DNA of 64,000 bases from Inia geoffrensis (GCA_036417435.1 CM070907.1:58140001-58204000), one strand, 5' to 3'. Counted from the stretch's first letter, positions 21,800-33,999 are shown. Numbers and translations are program-made. Notes: generated from the sequence alone by a model not told the origin.

Positions 21800-22685
21800 T
21801 AATGGTGTGTTTAGTCACCTTGGTGAAAAAAGTATGCTTCATTCTTTGGGTACTGGGGGGCTGGTTACAATACACACCATTCATGATATGATTTCTCACT
21901 AAGAACACCATGAAAAAAATCATCTGCAAGGTGACACAAAAGCTAATGGGCAGCCACCTTCCTTTTTCACAGGTCTGTCACTGGCCATGTATTTGCATAT
22001 GTCGCTGCAGTGGGGTCCTCATTCCTGTCATCACCCAATATTTCTGGAGCTCGTCATGTCAGAAAGATTATGGACTTGGTGCAGAGCTTTTGTGGCTCTC
22101 TGTTCAACACATACCCAGCCATTTTCATAAATGCTCCTCACAGGAGGAGACATGCACGATATCTCCCTCCCTTTGATCACCTTTAGTGATGCACACACAT
22201 GCTGCTCTGCTCTTTCACTACCTCACTGCAATACAGTGGAATAAATACATAACAGGGATATGCAAAGTCTGTCTGCTTCTCTGGCGAGTACAACTAAAAT
22301 ACTGCCGTCTCTCCACCATTCTTCCTTTCTTTTATTTATTTATTTTTTCATCTGTTTGACTGCCAAGGAAGGGGATAACAGAAGTGAGACCCACTGGTAC
22401 TTTGATATCTAATCAGCCTTCACAATTCTGCCCACCCAAACACTACAGATGTTCTAGAAATATGTAGATGGGATACTGTAAAAAAATTTTCTTAAAATAA
22501 TAATGATAAAGGAAAAGAAAAGAAAAAAAGAAAGCCCTGGCAGATGTTAGGCTTGGGGATTGGAGTTTACAGTTCTTTTAAAAGCACATTTAGCACTAAT
22601 TTAGCCAGAATAAAGATGAAAAAATACTACAGTGCTACATAAATGCAATGTTTCTAAGATCATCTACATCTGCCTGGGTCAATAT
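21800..22685. other. No gene; unassigned sequence
   Basis: No repeat recognised except short A/T and GA-type simple tracts (22325-22350, 22505-22535). The open frame at 21910-22176 has no domain signature. Confidence 0.4.
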
Positions 22686-22689
22686 GGTG

Positions 22690-22890
22690 TAGCAGTTAAT
22701 AACATGCATATTGGAATAAGCCAACCATGGATGGATTTGAAGTTTGGTTTTATCACTTACTAGCTGTGTGACCTTGAACGAATTACTGAAGTTCTCTCAA
22801 CTTCTATTACCTCATCTGTAAAAAGAGGGTAATAATGGTAACACATACCTCACAGAATTGTTCTAAGGGCTAAACAAGATAATGCGTCTC
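22690..22890 (+). mobile_element. MIR SINE, well preserved
   Basis: Clear boxes are 'cacttactagctgtgtgacc', 'ttgaacgaattactgaagtt', 'acctcatctgtaaaaagagg' and 'acctcacagaattgttctaa'. Confidence 0.88.
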
Positions 22891-22894
22891 CTGT

Positions 22895-23490
22895 AGTCCT
22901 TGTAATGTGTCATCAATCCTATCTTTCCTCTATTCTCTCCAGACCCCTCATTAAGGGCTCTGCCAAATCTCAGCAATAATGGATCCTAGGTCTATATGTT
23001 ATTGAACTGTCCTTCCAGTCTACCCAGGCATCTCATATGGAAATTTCTATGAAAGGAGCAAAGGAATATATGAAAACCATTTTCTCTCTCTTTCATTTTA
23101 TTATGGTACCTTGAGTAGTCATATTTGGGAGCTTCATTTGAGAGCTAGATGTGCCTTCTCTCTAGAAGTCTCGTTAACCCTGGACAAGGAAGAGAGACCT
23201 AGGTCACATGACGAATCTAGACTCAGGATTTAAGGGAAAATAAGAAAAATGGGTTTCTTTTGATTTCTTTCAGGCCATGTTAGCAGGTATCAGAAACACG
23301 CAGGGCTTATAGGCTGAAGAATTCATCAAGAATGGCAGATGACTTTGACAGGAGGAAGCCCTTTGCTTTGCATCTCTGGAGCCCAATGACAGGCAGTGGT
23401 ACCAATCAAGCACAGGGTTGAGAACTCACATCACTTGTACCAGATGCTTCACTTTTCCATATGTGCTCCCTGCTGTGTGGTTGTCCATCC
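22895..23490. other. No gene; unassigned sequence
   Basis: No supportable repeat or coding signal. Confidence 0.4.
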
Positions 23491-23494
23491 CAGA

Positions 23495-23700
23495 TTTCAT
23501 TCCTTCACTTATTCAGCCAATGAACATGTATTGAGCACCTGCTATGTGTTAGTCCTAAGGATAAAGGAATGTAGAAAACTCAGTCTCCGCCCTCAACATA
23601 CTCAGTCTTGGTGAATGAAGGAGACATTGAAGAGATTTTTATGAGGGAGGTTCACGACAGTCTAGGAACACAGAGGAGCAAGAAGGAGGGACAAGTCAAG
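23495..23700 (-). mobile_element. L2 LINE 3' fragment
   Basis: The plus strand reads 'attcagccaatgaacatgta', 'ttgagcacctgctatgtgtt', 'agtctccgccctcaacatac', the reversed L2 3' terminus. Confidence 0.7.
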
Positions 23701-24160
23701 TGACAAGGACCATACTATGTTACTAGGTAGAACTCAGCTGCCACATCTAGAATCTCAGCTTCATCAGTGACAGAGTGGGATTGTTCTTTGTTTACTATGA
23801 GGCCATTCTGACCCTGTGACATTGAAGATACAGGAAGAGCGAGAGGGATGGAACCTGTGGGACCAGAAAGGAGGGAGGGAGGGATATTGGAACTTCCAGT
23901 CCCCTTCATCTCAGGAAGCTCCTCTGCCTGCTCAGCAGTTATCCGAGTTATCTCTAATAAACCATGTAAAGGTGGAAGCTAAAGCTAATTAGCATGCAAT
24001 AACTTTCCTCCTTGTTCTTTTAAAGTCTAAATTGAATGCTCACAAGGGGGCCTGTTATGAGGCAGCTAATACGAGAACCATGGTATTGATACGACATTCA
24101 TCAGCACATATCATTTTTGTGTATCTCTGTATTAACTAGGTTTATTTTTACTGGGCCTGT
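23701..24160. other. No gene; unassigned sequence
   Basis: No supportable feature. The minus frame at 23715-23909 has no recognisable domain. Confidence 0.4.
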
Positions 24161-24163
24161 GAG

Positions 24164-24166
<3 letters not shown>

Positions 24167-24209
<43 letters not shown>
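24167..24209. repeat. (TG)n microsatellite
   Basis: About 21 uninterrupted TG units. Confidence 0.98.
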
Positions 24210-24210
<1 letters not shown>

Positions 24211-24294
24211 CATGTGTGTGTACAAGATGGGACAGAAAACACCATAAACAGTGCAGAGAGTTCTTATGACTCACTCATTTGTGTGGATTTTATT

Positions 24295-24665
24295 ATGGGG
24301 CCACTAACATCAGCTGCATGCCTTTTACATGTCAGGCACATGGACTCTGAATAGGTGAAAATGAGGAATAAAAGACACAGTTCCTGGCCCCCAGAAAATA
24401 TGAGTTAAGTGGTGGGAAATCAAATTATAAACAGGTAACTTTAAAGTAAGCATGGCTGCTGAGAGAACAGAAGGGAGGAAGATTTGGGAATGAGTTACAG
24501 CTAAATGAATATTAACAAGGTGCGTAGGAATTAATCTGTTAAAAAAGAAGGGCCTCCAGATAGGGAAACTGCTCAAGCAAAGGCATGGAGTCATGAAGTA
24601 GTGTGGTGAAAGCATTTGGAGCCCTTAAATCTTAACCAAGGGTCAGGTACAAGCCATGAAGTGGC
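24295..24665 (-). mobile_element. L2 LINE fragment
   Basis: The plus strand reads 'ttttacatgtcaggcacatg', 'cacagttcctggcccccaga', 'aaactgctcaagcaaaggca', 'tggagtcatgaagtagtgtg', the reversed L2 order. Confidence 0.65.
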
Positions 24666-24694
24666 AGAAAAGGGGGCTGAAGTGATGGGCTTAT

Positions 24695-24875
24695 CATTCA
24701 TCATTTCATTTTAGCCTCATAAGAACCCATTCTTTTTTCACAAATGAGGAAACTAAGGTCTAAAGAAAAAAGTGACTTGACTTATATTTTACCTGTTAAG
24801 TGGGGACACCGGAATTTTGATCCAGTTCTGCCTGATTCTATACCCCTTGCTCTTTCCACATCTTATGCTGCCTGG
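24695..24875 (-). mobile_element. MIR SINE
   Basis: The plus strand shows 'ttagcctcataagaaccca', 'cacaaatgaggaaactaagg', 'gttaagtggggacaccgga' and 'cttatgctgcctgg'. Confidence 0.8.
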
Positions 24876-24879
24876 ATGT

Positions 24880-25689
24880 AAAACACACAGTGAAACTGAA
24901 ACATGAGACTTTTATATCATGATACTGAAGCAAAGATATCAGGTTTTAGCCTAAATAAAAATACAAGATTATTTGCTTTAACAGAGAGAGTCATAACTAA
25001 AGAGACATTTTTACATGTTTACAGCACAGAACCTTCTTAATCTTTGAAATAGCTCTGAGTAGATTTAGTAGGCCTTTTCCATAGTATCATAAAATCGAAT
25101 ATTATACCATCTCTCAGAATTTACTTGCCTTGTAGTGCTGCCTTTTTTGAGAACCTTGGGTAATTTAAAATAATAAAGGAACTAGAAATTAAGGAGAGTA
25201 AATACCCAATAAGGCATAATAGCAGTAAATAGGGCAAACACAATATGACTAAGGGAAACTTTATATTTGAAATGCATTTCAAAGAATCAAAGTTCTGTAC
25301 CATATATTCTAGGAAATATTGATCTAGATCAGTCTCTTTTCATTTTACATTCCTGTTAATCAACCCAAAGCATATGAAATTTACTAATAAAATTCACTCA
25401 ATCACTCAGTACCTGTATTATCAACATCACTAAACAATGATATACTTAAAAAGGTTTATTAATGAAGAACCAATCTCTTATTTGATTCAGTAGTTCTCAC
25501 TATGCTTGGATTATTTTTTCCTTCTACTCCTTATATCTTGAATTTTTAGCTCATTGGATTTATCTTCTTCCTTATGCAATCATTATAAATAGTCTTAATA
25601 TCTCAATCATAGTGCCATGCTTTCTCTGAGAAATCATGCTTTCTCTGGAATTCAGTGATCACTCCAGTCCTGATGACCTCTCCATAGAG
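24880..25689. other. No gene; AT-rich unassigned sequence
   Basis: No supportable repeat or coding signal. Confidence 0.4.
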
Positions 25690-25888
25690 TCAGATATCCT
25701 TGCTTCTTTTAAGTTACTGCTATTTTATCACCTATTAGTTTCTAGTGTAATATATGCATGTGTTTATCTCACACAATACCGCAAGCTTTTTGAGAACAAG
25801 GTTGTTTGTATTTTAGCTCTCTATGTCCTATGGAAACATCCACTGAATTGAATGACTGAATAAATGATTAAATTAATGAATGAAGAAG
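25690..25888 (+). mobile_element. L2 LINE 3' end
   Basis: It shows 'caagctttttgagaacaagg', 'ttgtttgtattttagctctc' and the terminal GAATGACTGAATAAATGATT series. An L1 has inserted into its tail. Confidence 0.6.
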
Positions 25889-26553
25889 GGAACCCTCCTA
25901 AATTGTTGGTGGGAATGTAAATTGGTGCAGCCACTATATAAAACAGTATGGTGATTCTTCAAAAAACTAAAAATAGAGTTGTCCATATGATCCAACAATC
26001 CCACTCCTGGGCATATATCCAGACAAAGCTATAATTCAAAGATATACATGCACCCCTATATTCATAGCAGCACTATTCACAATAGCCAAGACATGGAAAC
26101 CTAAATGTCAATTGACAGACGAATGGATAAAGATGTGGCACCTATATACACTGGAATATTATTCAGCCATAAAAAAGAATGAAGTAATGCCATTTGCAAA
26201 AACATGGATGGACCTAGAGATTATCATACTGTACTAAGTGAAGTAAGTCAGAGAGAGAAAGACAAATACCATATGATATCACTTATACGTGGAATCTAAA
26301 ATATGACACAAATGAACTTATCTACGAAACAGACTCACAGACATAGAGAACAGACTTGTTTTTACCAATGTGGGGACTGGGGGAGAGATGGATTGGGAGT
26401 TTGGGATAAGCAGATGCAAAATATTATATACAGAATGGATAAGCAATGAGGTTCTACTGTATAGCACGGGGAACCGTATTCAATATTCTGTGACAAACCA
26501 TAATGGAAAAGAATATGGAAAATAATATATAAATATATATATATACATACATG

Positions 26554-26604
<51 letters not shown>

Positions 26605-26682
26605 CTGAATCACTTTGCTGTACTACAGAAATTAACACAACGCTTTAAATCAACTATACCTCAATAAAATAAATTTAAAAAA
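25889..26682 (+). mobile_element. L1 LINE 3' end
   Basis: It begins in ORF2 ('aattgttggtgggaatgtaa'), runs through 'atattattcagccataaaaa', 'gaagtaagtcagagagagaa', 'gagatggattgggagtttgg', 'aatcactttgctgtactaca' and ends at 'acctcaataaaataaattta' with an A-rich tail. Flanks AATGAATGAAGAAGGGAAC and AATGAATGAGGGAAC form an imperfect target duplication differing by a small indel. It sits in the tail of an L2. Confidence 0.9.
26557..26593. repeat. (AC)n microsatellite inside L1 3' UTR
   Basis: About 18 AC units flanked by TATATA tracts, between the L1 phrases 'aaataatatataaatatat' and 'agctgaatcactttgc'. Confidence 0.98.
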
Positions 26683-26719
26683 ATAAATGAATGAGGGAAC
26701 TAAATCTCTCAAAGTGTAT

Positions 26720-26925
26720 TTCCAGCCTGAAGTCCTCCCTTAGTTAAACTGTCCTTCACCAAGAACCTCTTCATGTGCCACTCCTTTAAGTTTTCTTTCA
26801 GTCCTGCCAAGGAGCAATTAGTCCTGCTCTACACTCAGTGCTCTCTTTCTCTTAGCATTTTTCAAAACAGCATTTCTACTATGTTGTAATTGTTTATTAA
26901 CACGTCATACACATAGATTATGAGC
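26720..26925 (+). mobile_element. L2 LINE 3' fragment
   Basis: Decayed L2 with 'tccttcaccaagaacctctt', 'cagtgctctctttctcttag', 'atagattatgagccaccacc'. Confidence 0.5.
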
Positions 26926-26929
26926 CACC

Positions 26930-27655
26930 ACCTAGTTGGTCCTCTATAAAGCCAGGCTGAATGCCCCTGATAACACAACCTCCCTCATTTTGGCCCTGCC
27001 TTTGGAGGGGTGGGGGACATGCTGGGTATCACAGAGATCCCTGTGTTCTTCTTGTCTCTGCCACTCTCCAGCACCTAAGACAGGAATGAAAAGACAAACC
27101 ACCCTGCTGGCCCTGAAAGACCACGTCCACACACTCTTACTGCCCCTGCCAATGCTCCCCACCTCCAGACACACTTGCTCCCAGAAATCTCATCAAGTCT
27201 CTAGGTGGCAAATGTATCACCCTGTGATAATGGCCCTCACATTTAGTTCTCCAGCCACAGTCCCTTCTGCAAATTCCACTCATATCCAACTGTCAAATTG
27301 ACATTTGCACTAGAATGCAAATAGCCTCTGAACATAACCAATAGCAAATGTCATGAGGGTAAGAACAGCTCCTCGGTTGTTAAGTGAGAGTTGAAAAGAT
27401 AAACCCCCCCACCTGTGGGTCAATGTCAGATAAGTAATGCAATTTCATAAAGTGGGGTTCAGGGAAAGATAAAAGGGAGCTGTAAGACTGTGGAAGACTG
27501 GAGAGCCAATGCTTCACTTAAAGGAGGAAGCCACTACTCAGCTTCGGCTGATTGTTGCCATGTGGGAAAGTGGTCCAGTAATGCGGTAGCTTCTAATTTT
27601 CAAGAGATGCTCAAAAAGTCTTGATTAACACACTGAAGACAGGCCAGAGACAAAG
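26930..27655. other. No gene; unassigned, relatively GC-rich sequence
   Basis: The open frames 26936-27301 (121 codons, plus) and 26944-27174 (minus) lie over each other and show no domain. The initial part may extend the L2 at 26720. No splice-bounded exon was found. Confidence 0.35.
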
Positions 27656-27657
27656 GA

Positions 27658-27679
27658 AGAGAGAGAGAGAGAGAGAGAA
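27658..27679. repeat. (GA)n microsatellite
   Basis: About 11 GA units. Confidence 0.95.
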
Positions 27680-27763
27680 AGAAACAAAAAAAGAGGATGG
27701 GAAGGGAATAGAAAAAAAATAAAATAACAAGAAAACACCTGCAGATCTATAGGCACTGGATAA

Positions 27764-27775
27764 AACTGGTGTGCA
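27764..27775. repeat. Left target-site duplication of the L1
   Basis: AACTGGTGTGCA, identical to 30508-30519. The context AT/AAAACTGG fits the L1 endonuclease preference. Confidence 0.95.
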
Positions 27776-30127
27776 CCTATCCTTCTCAAACTCTTCCAAA
27801 ATATAGCAGAGGGAGGAACACTCCCAAACTCATTCGACAAGGCCACCATCATCCTGATACCAAAACCAGACAAGGATGTCACAAAGAAAGAAAACTACAG
27901 GCCAATATCACTGATGAACATAGATGCAAAAATCCTCAACAAAATACTAGCAGACAGAATCCAATAGCACATTAAAAGGATCACACACCATGATCAAGTG
28001 GGGTTTATTCTAGGAATGGAAGGATTCTTCAATATACGCAAATCAATCAATGTGATACACCATATTAACAAATTGAAGGAGAAAAACCATATGGTCATCT
28101 CAATAGATGCAGAGAAAGCTTTCGACAAAATTCAACACCCATGTATGACAAAAACCCTGCAGAAAGTAGGCATGGAGGGAACTTTCCTCAACATAATAAA
28201 GGCCATATATGACAAACCCACAGCCAACATCGTCCTCAATGGTGAAAAACTGAAAGCATTTCCACTAAGATCAGGAACAAGACAAGGTGGCCCACTCTCA
28301 CCACTCTGATTCAACATAGTTTTGGAAGTTTTAGCCACAGCAATCAGAGAAGAAAAGGAAATAAAAGGAATCCAAATCAGAAAAGAAGATGTAAAGCTGT
28401 CACTGTTTGCAGATGACATGATACTATACATAGAGAATCCTAAAGATGCTACCGGAAAACTACTAGAGCTAATCAATGAATTTGGTAAAGTAGCAGGATA
28501 CAAAATTAATGCACAGAAATCTCTGGCATTCCTATATACTAATGATGAAAAATCTGAAAGTGAAATTAAGAAAACACTCCCATTTACCATTGCAACAAAA
28601 AGAATAAACTATCTAGGAATAAACCTACCTAAGGAGACAAAAGAACTGTATGCAGAAAATTATAAGACACTGATGAAAGAAATTAAAGATGATACAAATA
28701 GATGGAGAGATATACCATGTTCCTGGATTGGAAGAATCAACATTGTGAAGATGACTCTACTACCCAAAGCAATCTACAGAGTCAATGCAATCCCTATCAA
28801 ACTACCACTGGCATTTTTCACAGAACTAGAACAAACAATTTCACAATTTGTATGGGAACACAAATGACAACAAATAGCCAAAGCAATCTTGACAACGAAA
28901 AACGGAGCTGGAGGAATCAGGCTACCTGACCTCAGACAATACTATGAAGCTACAGTAATCAAGGCAGTATGGTACTGGCACAAAAACAGAAAGATAGATC
29001 AATGGAAAAGGATAGGAAGCCCAGAGATAAACCCACACACATATGGTCACCTTATCTTTGATTAAGGAGGCAGGAATGTACAGTGGAGAAAGGACAGCCT
29101 CTTCAATAAGTGGTGCTGGGAAAACTGGACAGCTACATGTAAAAGTATGAGATTAGATCACTCCCTACACCATACACAAAAATAAGCTCAAAATGGATTA
29201 AAGACCTAAATGTAAGGCCAGAAACTATCAAACTCTTAGAGGAAAACATAGGCAGAACACTATGACATAAATCACAGCAGGATCCTTTTTGACCCACCTC
29301 CTAGAGAAATGGAAATAAAAACAAAAATAAACAAATGGGACCTAATGAAACTTCAAAGCTTTTGCCCAGCAAAGGAAACCATAAACAAGACCAAAAGACA
29401 ACCCTCAGAATGGGAGAAAATATTTGCAAATGAAGCAACTGACAAAGGATTAATCTCCAAAATTTACAAGCAGCTCATACAGCTCAATAACAAAAAAACA
29501 AACAACCCAATCCAAAAATGGGCAGAAGACCTAAATAGACATTTCTCCAAAGAAGATATACAGACTGCTAACCAACACATAAAAGAATGCTCAACATCAT
29601 TAATCATTAGAGAAATGCAAATCAAAACCACAATGAGATATCATCTCACACTGCTCAGAATGGCCATCATTAAAAAATCTAGAAACAATAAATGCTGGAG
29701 AGGGTGTGGACAAAAGGGAACCCTCTTGCACTGCTGGTGGGAATGTGAATTGGTTCAGCCACTATGGAGAACAGCATGGAGGTTCCTTAAAAAACTACAA
29801 ATTGAACTACCATATGACTCAGCAATACCAGTACTGGGCATATACCCTGAGAAAACCATAGTTCAAAAAGAGTCATGTACCAAAATGTTCATTGCAGCTC
29901 TATTTACAATAGCCCGGAGATGGAAACAACCTAAGTGTCCATCATTGGATTAATGGTTAAAGAAGATGTGGCACATATATACAATGGAATATTATTCAGC
30001 CATAAATAGAAATGAAATTGAGCTATTTGTAATGAGGTGGATAGACCTAGAGTCTGTCATACAGAGTGAAGTAACTCAGAAGGAAAAAGACAAATACCAT
30101 ATGCTAACACATATATATGGAATTTAA
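27776..30127 (+). pseudogene. L1 ORF2 remnant (reverse transcriptase to C-terminal domain), inactivated
   Basis: ORF2 of L1 encodes an endonuclease and reverse transcriptase; only the RT and C-terminal portions are here. Open blocks lie at 27998-28309, 28322-28867 and 29309-29953. The block ending QGGPLSPL is an RT motif, and the catalytic FADD box is at 28406-28417 in the second block, followed by the YLGI motif. Breaks seen are an in-frame TAG near 27964, a TGA at about 28307, a stop near 28864 and a frame shift with TAA near 29062, plus a TAA near 29951. The endonuclease domain is missing because of 5' truncation. No activity is possible. Confidence 0.93.
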
Positions 30128-30507
30128 GAAAAAAAAAAGTCAAGAAGAACCTAGGGATAAGACAGGAATAAAGACACAGACCTACTAGAGAATGGACTTG
30201 AGGATATGGGGAGGGGGAAGGGTAAGCTGTGACAAAGTGAGAGAGTGGCATGGACATGTATACACTAGCAAACGTAAAACAGATAGCTAGTGGGAAGCAG
30301 CCGCATAGCACAGGGAGATCAGCTCGGTGCTTCGTGACCACCTAGAGGGGTGGGATAGGGAGGGTGGGACGGAGGGAGACGCAAGAGGGAAGAGATATGG
30401 GAACATATGTATATGTATAACTGATTCACTTTGTTATAAGGCAGAAACTAACACACCATTGTAAAGCAATTATACTCTAATAAAGATGTTAAAAAAAACA
30501 AACAAAC
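27776..30507 (+). mobile_element. L1 LINE, 5'-truncated, youngest large element in the window
   Basis: This 2.7-kb insert begins inside ORF2 just before the reverse-transcriptase core ('ccttctcaaactcttccaaa') and ends with the L1 3' UTR ('aagcaattatactctaataa') and an A/AACA-rich tail. A perfect 12-bp duplication flanks it. It includes ORF2 from the RT region through the C-terminal domain and a 3' UTR with the GGGAGGGGGAAGGG-type purine tract near 30210. The 3' UTR matches the L1 ends at 56951 and 62930, showing one cetacean L1 lineage. Low decay and the perfect duplication mark it as comparatively recent. Confidence 0.96.
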
Positions 30508-30519
30508 AACTGGTGTGCA
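30508..30519. repeat. Right target-site duplication of the L1
   Basis: AACTGGTGTGCA, identical to 27764-27775, directly after the A-rich tail. Confidence 0.95.
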
Positions 30520-30529
30520 ACCTTAGGCA

Positions 30530-31485
30530 TTTAGGACAAATTAGCACAACATAATAAATATTCATAAACCCTTCCAATTGTGTATATTTGGGAATTGTCT
30601 GACAGAAGAAATATAATCATAGTAAATATAAAGTTGGTTAGATCATGATTCAGATTCAATTAACATATATTGAGTGTCAACATATGCCATGTAACATGCT
30701 AAACTCTTTTATTAATATATTAATATTCTAACTTGTCATCAAAGTAATAACTGCACATAGCTAAAAAGTCAAATTGTTCTACAAGATTTACTCTGAATTC
30801 CCCTTCCTTGCATTTCAAGTTCCATAGAGGCAAACATACTTTAATTTTATGCATATCTCTGAATTACATTATTACATTGCTACTTATTGATTTTTAGTTT
30901 ATGGCATTATCTATTTACTTCCAGCTATGGAAGGTGAGGATATAATTTTCACACATATTCCACAATCCCCTAGACATAGACACACACAATGCACATTGTC
31001 CTCATCTGCCCAGTGTGCTTTTATCCTAAATATTGTTAGTTCAATATTGTTTTTATGATTGTTTGACTATGGGAAGTCAATTCACTGACTAGCCATGTAG
31101 TATACTATAATTACTTTTCCTTTCTTACCAAACTCTTTGTTTTTACTTAACTTAATAAAACTTACACCTTTCTATTTATTTAGTTTTCTAGTCACTTCCT
31201 TTTAATTCAATTTCAAACTCTCCCAGTTGTCTATATTTCCTCTCAACATATTCCAATACATCAGAACTAATTCAGTTTCAATGTCTTGAGGACACCTCTC
31301 TAAGCTCCTCCGCATGTTCCTCAAACACACTTGCTGCTCCCTATGCTTAGTGGATAGCTGTCAATCTGGAACCTCTCATTACTTTCATGCTATTATCTGT
31401 CCCCCATTCCCTGCTTCCGTCCCTTGAATTGGATCATGCAATTCCAGAATCCCATTTTTCCTCTCTCTTGAATTACTCCTTATTT
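30530..31485. other. No gene; AT-rich, probably old repeat remnants
   Basis: A weak reversed MIR may lie at 30655-30745 ('catatattgagtgtcaacat'). The remainder recalls old L1-like sequence but cannot be assigned. Confidence 0.35.
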
Positions 31486-31489
31486 TCAT

Positions 31490-32115
31490 GGAACATATCC
31501 AGGAGCTTCCTGGGAGAGAGTATTTAAGGAGGTAAAATGTTTGAGTCCTAGCATGTACGTGTATAAATATATCCTTATTTTATCCACAAAATTAAGTTTG
31601 GCTATATGTAGAATTATAAATTAGTAATAATTTTCCCTGAGAATTCTGAAGGTGTTGTCCTATTCTCTCCTAGTTCCAGGGCTGGTGTTGAGAAATCCAT
31701 GCAAAATTATTTGGATTTCTGAACGTGTATATGTCGCCTATTTTTCTCCCTCTTTGGAATATTTTGGAATTCTCTCTTTCCCAGTGTTCTGAAACATTAT
31801 ATTGTGTTCCTTGATATAGGTCAAATTCATCTACTACGTTGGTCCATGAACAGAGACTTCTCATCAGGAAGACTATATCCTTCAATACTGGGACATTATC
31901 TCGGATAATTTCCTCTCTTTCTGATTTCATTTACGAATATCACTTTAATTTGGTTTTGGACCTCCTACACAAATTTTATTTTTTTCTTTCTCCTTTGTAA
32001 TTTTGTTCTACTCTCTGAAGTTTTCTTATCTTTATCTTCCCACTCCTCATTGAGTTTTTCATGGTTTTAATTTCTGAAGGTGCTTTTTATGTTCCTAATT
32101 GTTTTTCTTCTCCAG
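31490..32115 (-). mobile_element. Ancient L1M/HAL1-like LINE fragment, ORF1 region
   Basis: The plus strand is the reverse of the ORF1-side sequence of old L1: 'aagtttggctatatgtagaa', 'aataattttccctgagaatt', 'gaaggtgttgtcctattctc', 'gctggtgttgagaaatccat', 'cccagtgttctgaaacatta'. The same block appears in sense orientation in the old L1 at 39140 (around 40570-40760). Confidence 0.6.
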
Positions 32116-32117
32116 CA

Positions 32118-32268
32118 TTTCCCATAGAACTTTCTGCTAGGATGGAAATGCTCTACAACATGTGTTACTGCATACAGTAACCACTAGGCACAAAACGTTT
32201 AATTTTATTTAATTTTACCAATTTAAACTTAAATGGCCATTTGTGGCTAAGGCTGTTATGTTACACAG
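32118..32268. mobile_element. hAT-type MITE-like repeat, decayed
   Basis: Phrases 'catagaactttctgctagga', 'tggaaatgctctacaacatg', 'tttatttaattttaccaatt' and 'aatggccatttgtggcta' match a common mammalian non-autonomous DNA transposon with inverted ends. I do not name the family. Confidence 0.5.
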
Positions 32269-32269
32269 G

Positions 32270-33080
32270 GCAGCCTATTTTGTGTCTTAAATCCGTAAGT
32301 AATAGTAATATATATTTTTTTAAACTTTTCATTTTCCTGCATAGCCTCTTTCCTCCAATTAGCTTATTTCTGTTTGTGTTAGTTTGTCTTCCATATGAGA
32401 ACATTTTTTTTCATATTTTTAGTGATCCAACATTAGTGTCTTCAGATGTTTCTCCTGATCTAGTACATTTCACCTGAGAAAAAAAAATTCCAAGATCCAG
32501 CCTGGAAGTATAAGCTAACTCCCTGGATTCTGAGAATCAAGTAGGGAAGGAGGGCTGGATTTCAGCTCTATTTTGTTATGCAAACTTTCACTATTTTCAG
32601 TGTAGAATCAACATCCCCAAGCACAGACACACTTTATTATACCCAACCTGAAGAAATCATCAGATCTGCTGTTTGGATGGCAAGGAAAAAAAGAAGCAGT
32701 GTTGCTCAGCCACATGGCCTGAAGGACAAGATGTGGGGATCTAGCCACTTCTTAAGGAGGATTTCAACTGATTCTATGCTGCCTACTACCCCCTATTCCC
32801 ACTTTCAGGGGTCCCTCCTGCTGGACATTCTGGAGTGACTTGAGATCTCTGCTACAAACAAAGTTGCTTTTTTTCAGTTTTTCCACTGGTGGACTAAAAT
32901 TCAGTTTTCTCACGTCACCTACATCAGTTTCTACTCATCTTCTGTACTCCAGCTTCCACTTTTCTTTCTTTCTAGTCTCTTTATCCTTGTCGATTTGTGC
33001 TTCTTTTTAGTTTTAACACCTTTTAGAGTTTCAGTTGGGTTTCGGAAGTGAGAACAAGGAAATATTTTTTTCAATACTCC
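32270..33080. other. No gene; unassigned sequence
   Basis: The open frames at 32241-32477 and 32578-32838 have no recognisable domain. No splice-bounded exon or repeat could be supported. Confidence 0.4.
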
Positions 33081-33084
33081 ACCT

Positions 33085-33245
33085 TTCACTAGGACACGCT
33101 AGACTCTTTGAATACCCTATTACAGTCAGTTCTTCCAATCAACTGTAGATTACTATTATAATCCCAATTAAGATGATAAAGCTGAGGCTCAAACACGTGA
33201 GCACTTTGACTAACACCACGTGGATCTAATTCTCCTTCGTCTGCA
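33085..33245 (-). mobile_element. MIR SINE fragment
   Basis: The plus strand shows 'attactattataatcccaat', 'gataaagctgaggctcaaac', 'actaacaccacgtggatcta'. Confidence 0.6.
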
Positions 33246-33249
33246 TCAT

Positions 33250-33995
33250 GGTTTCTGCTCACTCATCTGGAAGAGGAGGTCACACAATAAAGTAACATTG
33301 CAGATTATAATAAAGTTATAGATTAAAATAAAGTAACAGACACAATATAGAGTAGTAGTCTCTGTTGCTGACATGTCAGTTAGGCAGTATGTTTGTTTTT
33401 TTTTAACATTGTGTACAAGATGCTGCCAAAATTAGCAATGTGATTACTAGACACTGACGGTGCTTCCACTAGGATGCGCAGTCTTTTTTGCACGCTTCTA
33501 GACATGCCATGGAGCTCTGGCATGGACCCTTCCTTCATAACCTACAGGCAGCATAACGTTGAAACCAAAAAGGTTATTTTTTGTTACTATTATTTGCTTG
33601 ATTCTGTTATCCAGGCCTGTGGTTTTGTGCTCTTACCCCACTTTGCTGACAGTCTTGTGGGAGGAAGTGAAAACAATGTGAGTGACATGTTTATTTATGT
33701 ACCTCATCTGGGATGACACTGTGACAAGCAGCAGGGATGTATTTTTTCAAGCAGACTTTCTGCATTGCTTGTCAGCTCCTTATTATGAGGTGGTTGAGTT
33801 TACCGCAATTTTAGTTATATTTGAATGCCTAATAATCCCACAGCACATTAACTGTAATTTGTGAATTATATCCATCTTCTAAGAGTGCATCATTTTATAT
33901 CTCTTAGTAAAACAATTCATGTGAATCTACCTACATAAGAAGGCTTCTGAGATTTTATTACAAGGCAGATGATTATGCTCATCATCATTTGACTG
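33250..33995. other. No gene; unassigned sequence
   Basis: No supportable repeat or coding signal. A short imperfect duplication of 'aataaagt' units lies near 33285-33340. Confidence 0.4.
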
Positions 33996-33999
33996 TTCA

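Noticed and set aside
26936..27301. 121-codon plus-strand frame in a relatively GC-rich stretch
   Set aside because: It overlaps an opposite frame, has no recognisable domain, and may partly derive from L2. Without splice sites or homology it cannot be supported as a gene.
28322..28867. 181-codon frame with a reverse-transcriptase FADD motif as a separate gene
   Set aside because: It is a piece of L1 ORF2, interrupted on both sides by stops that separate it from the neighbouring L1 blocks in the same element.
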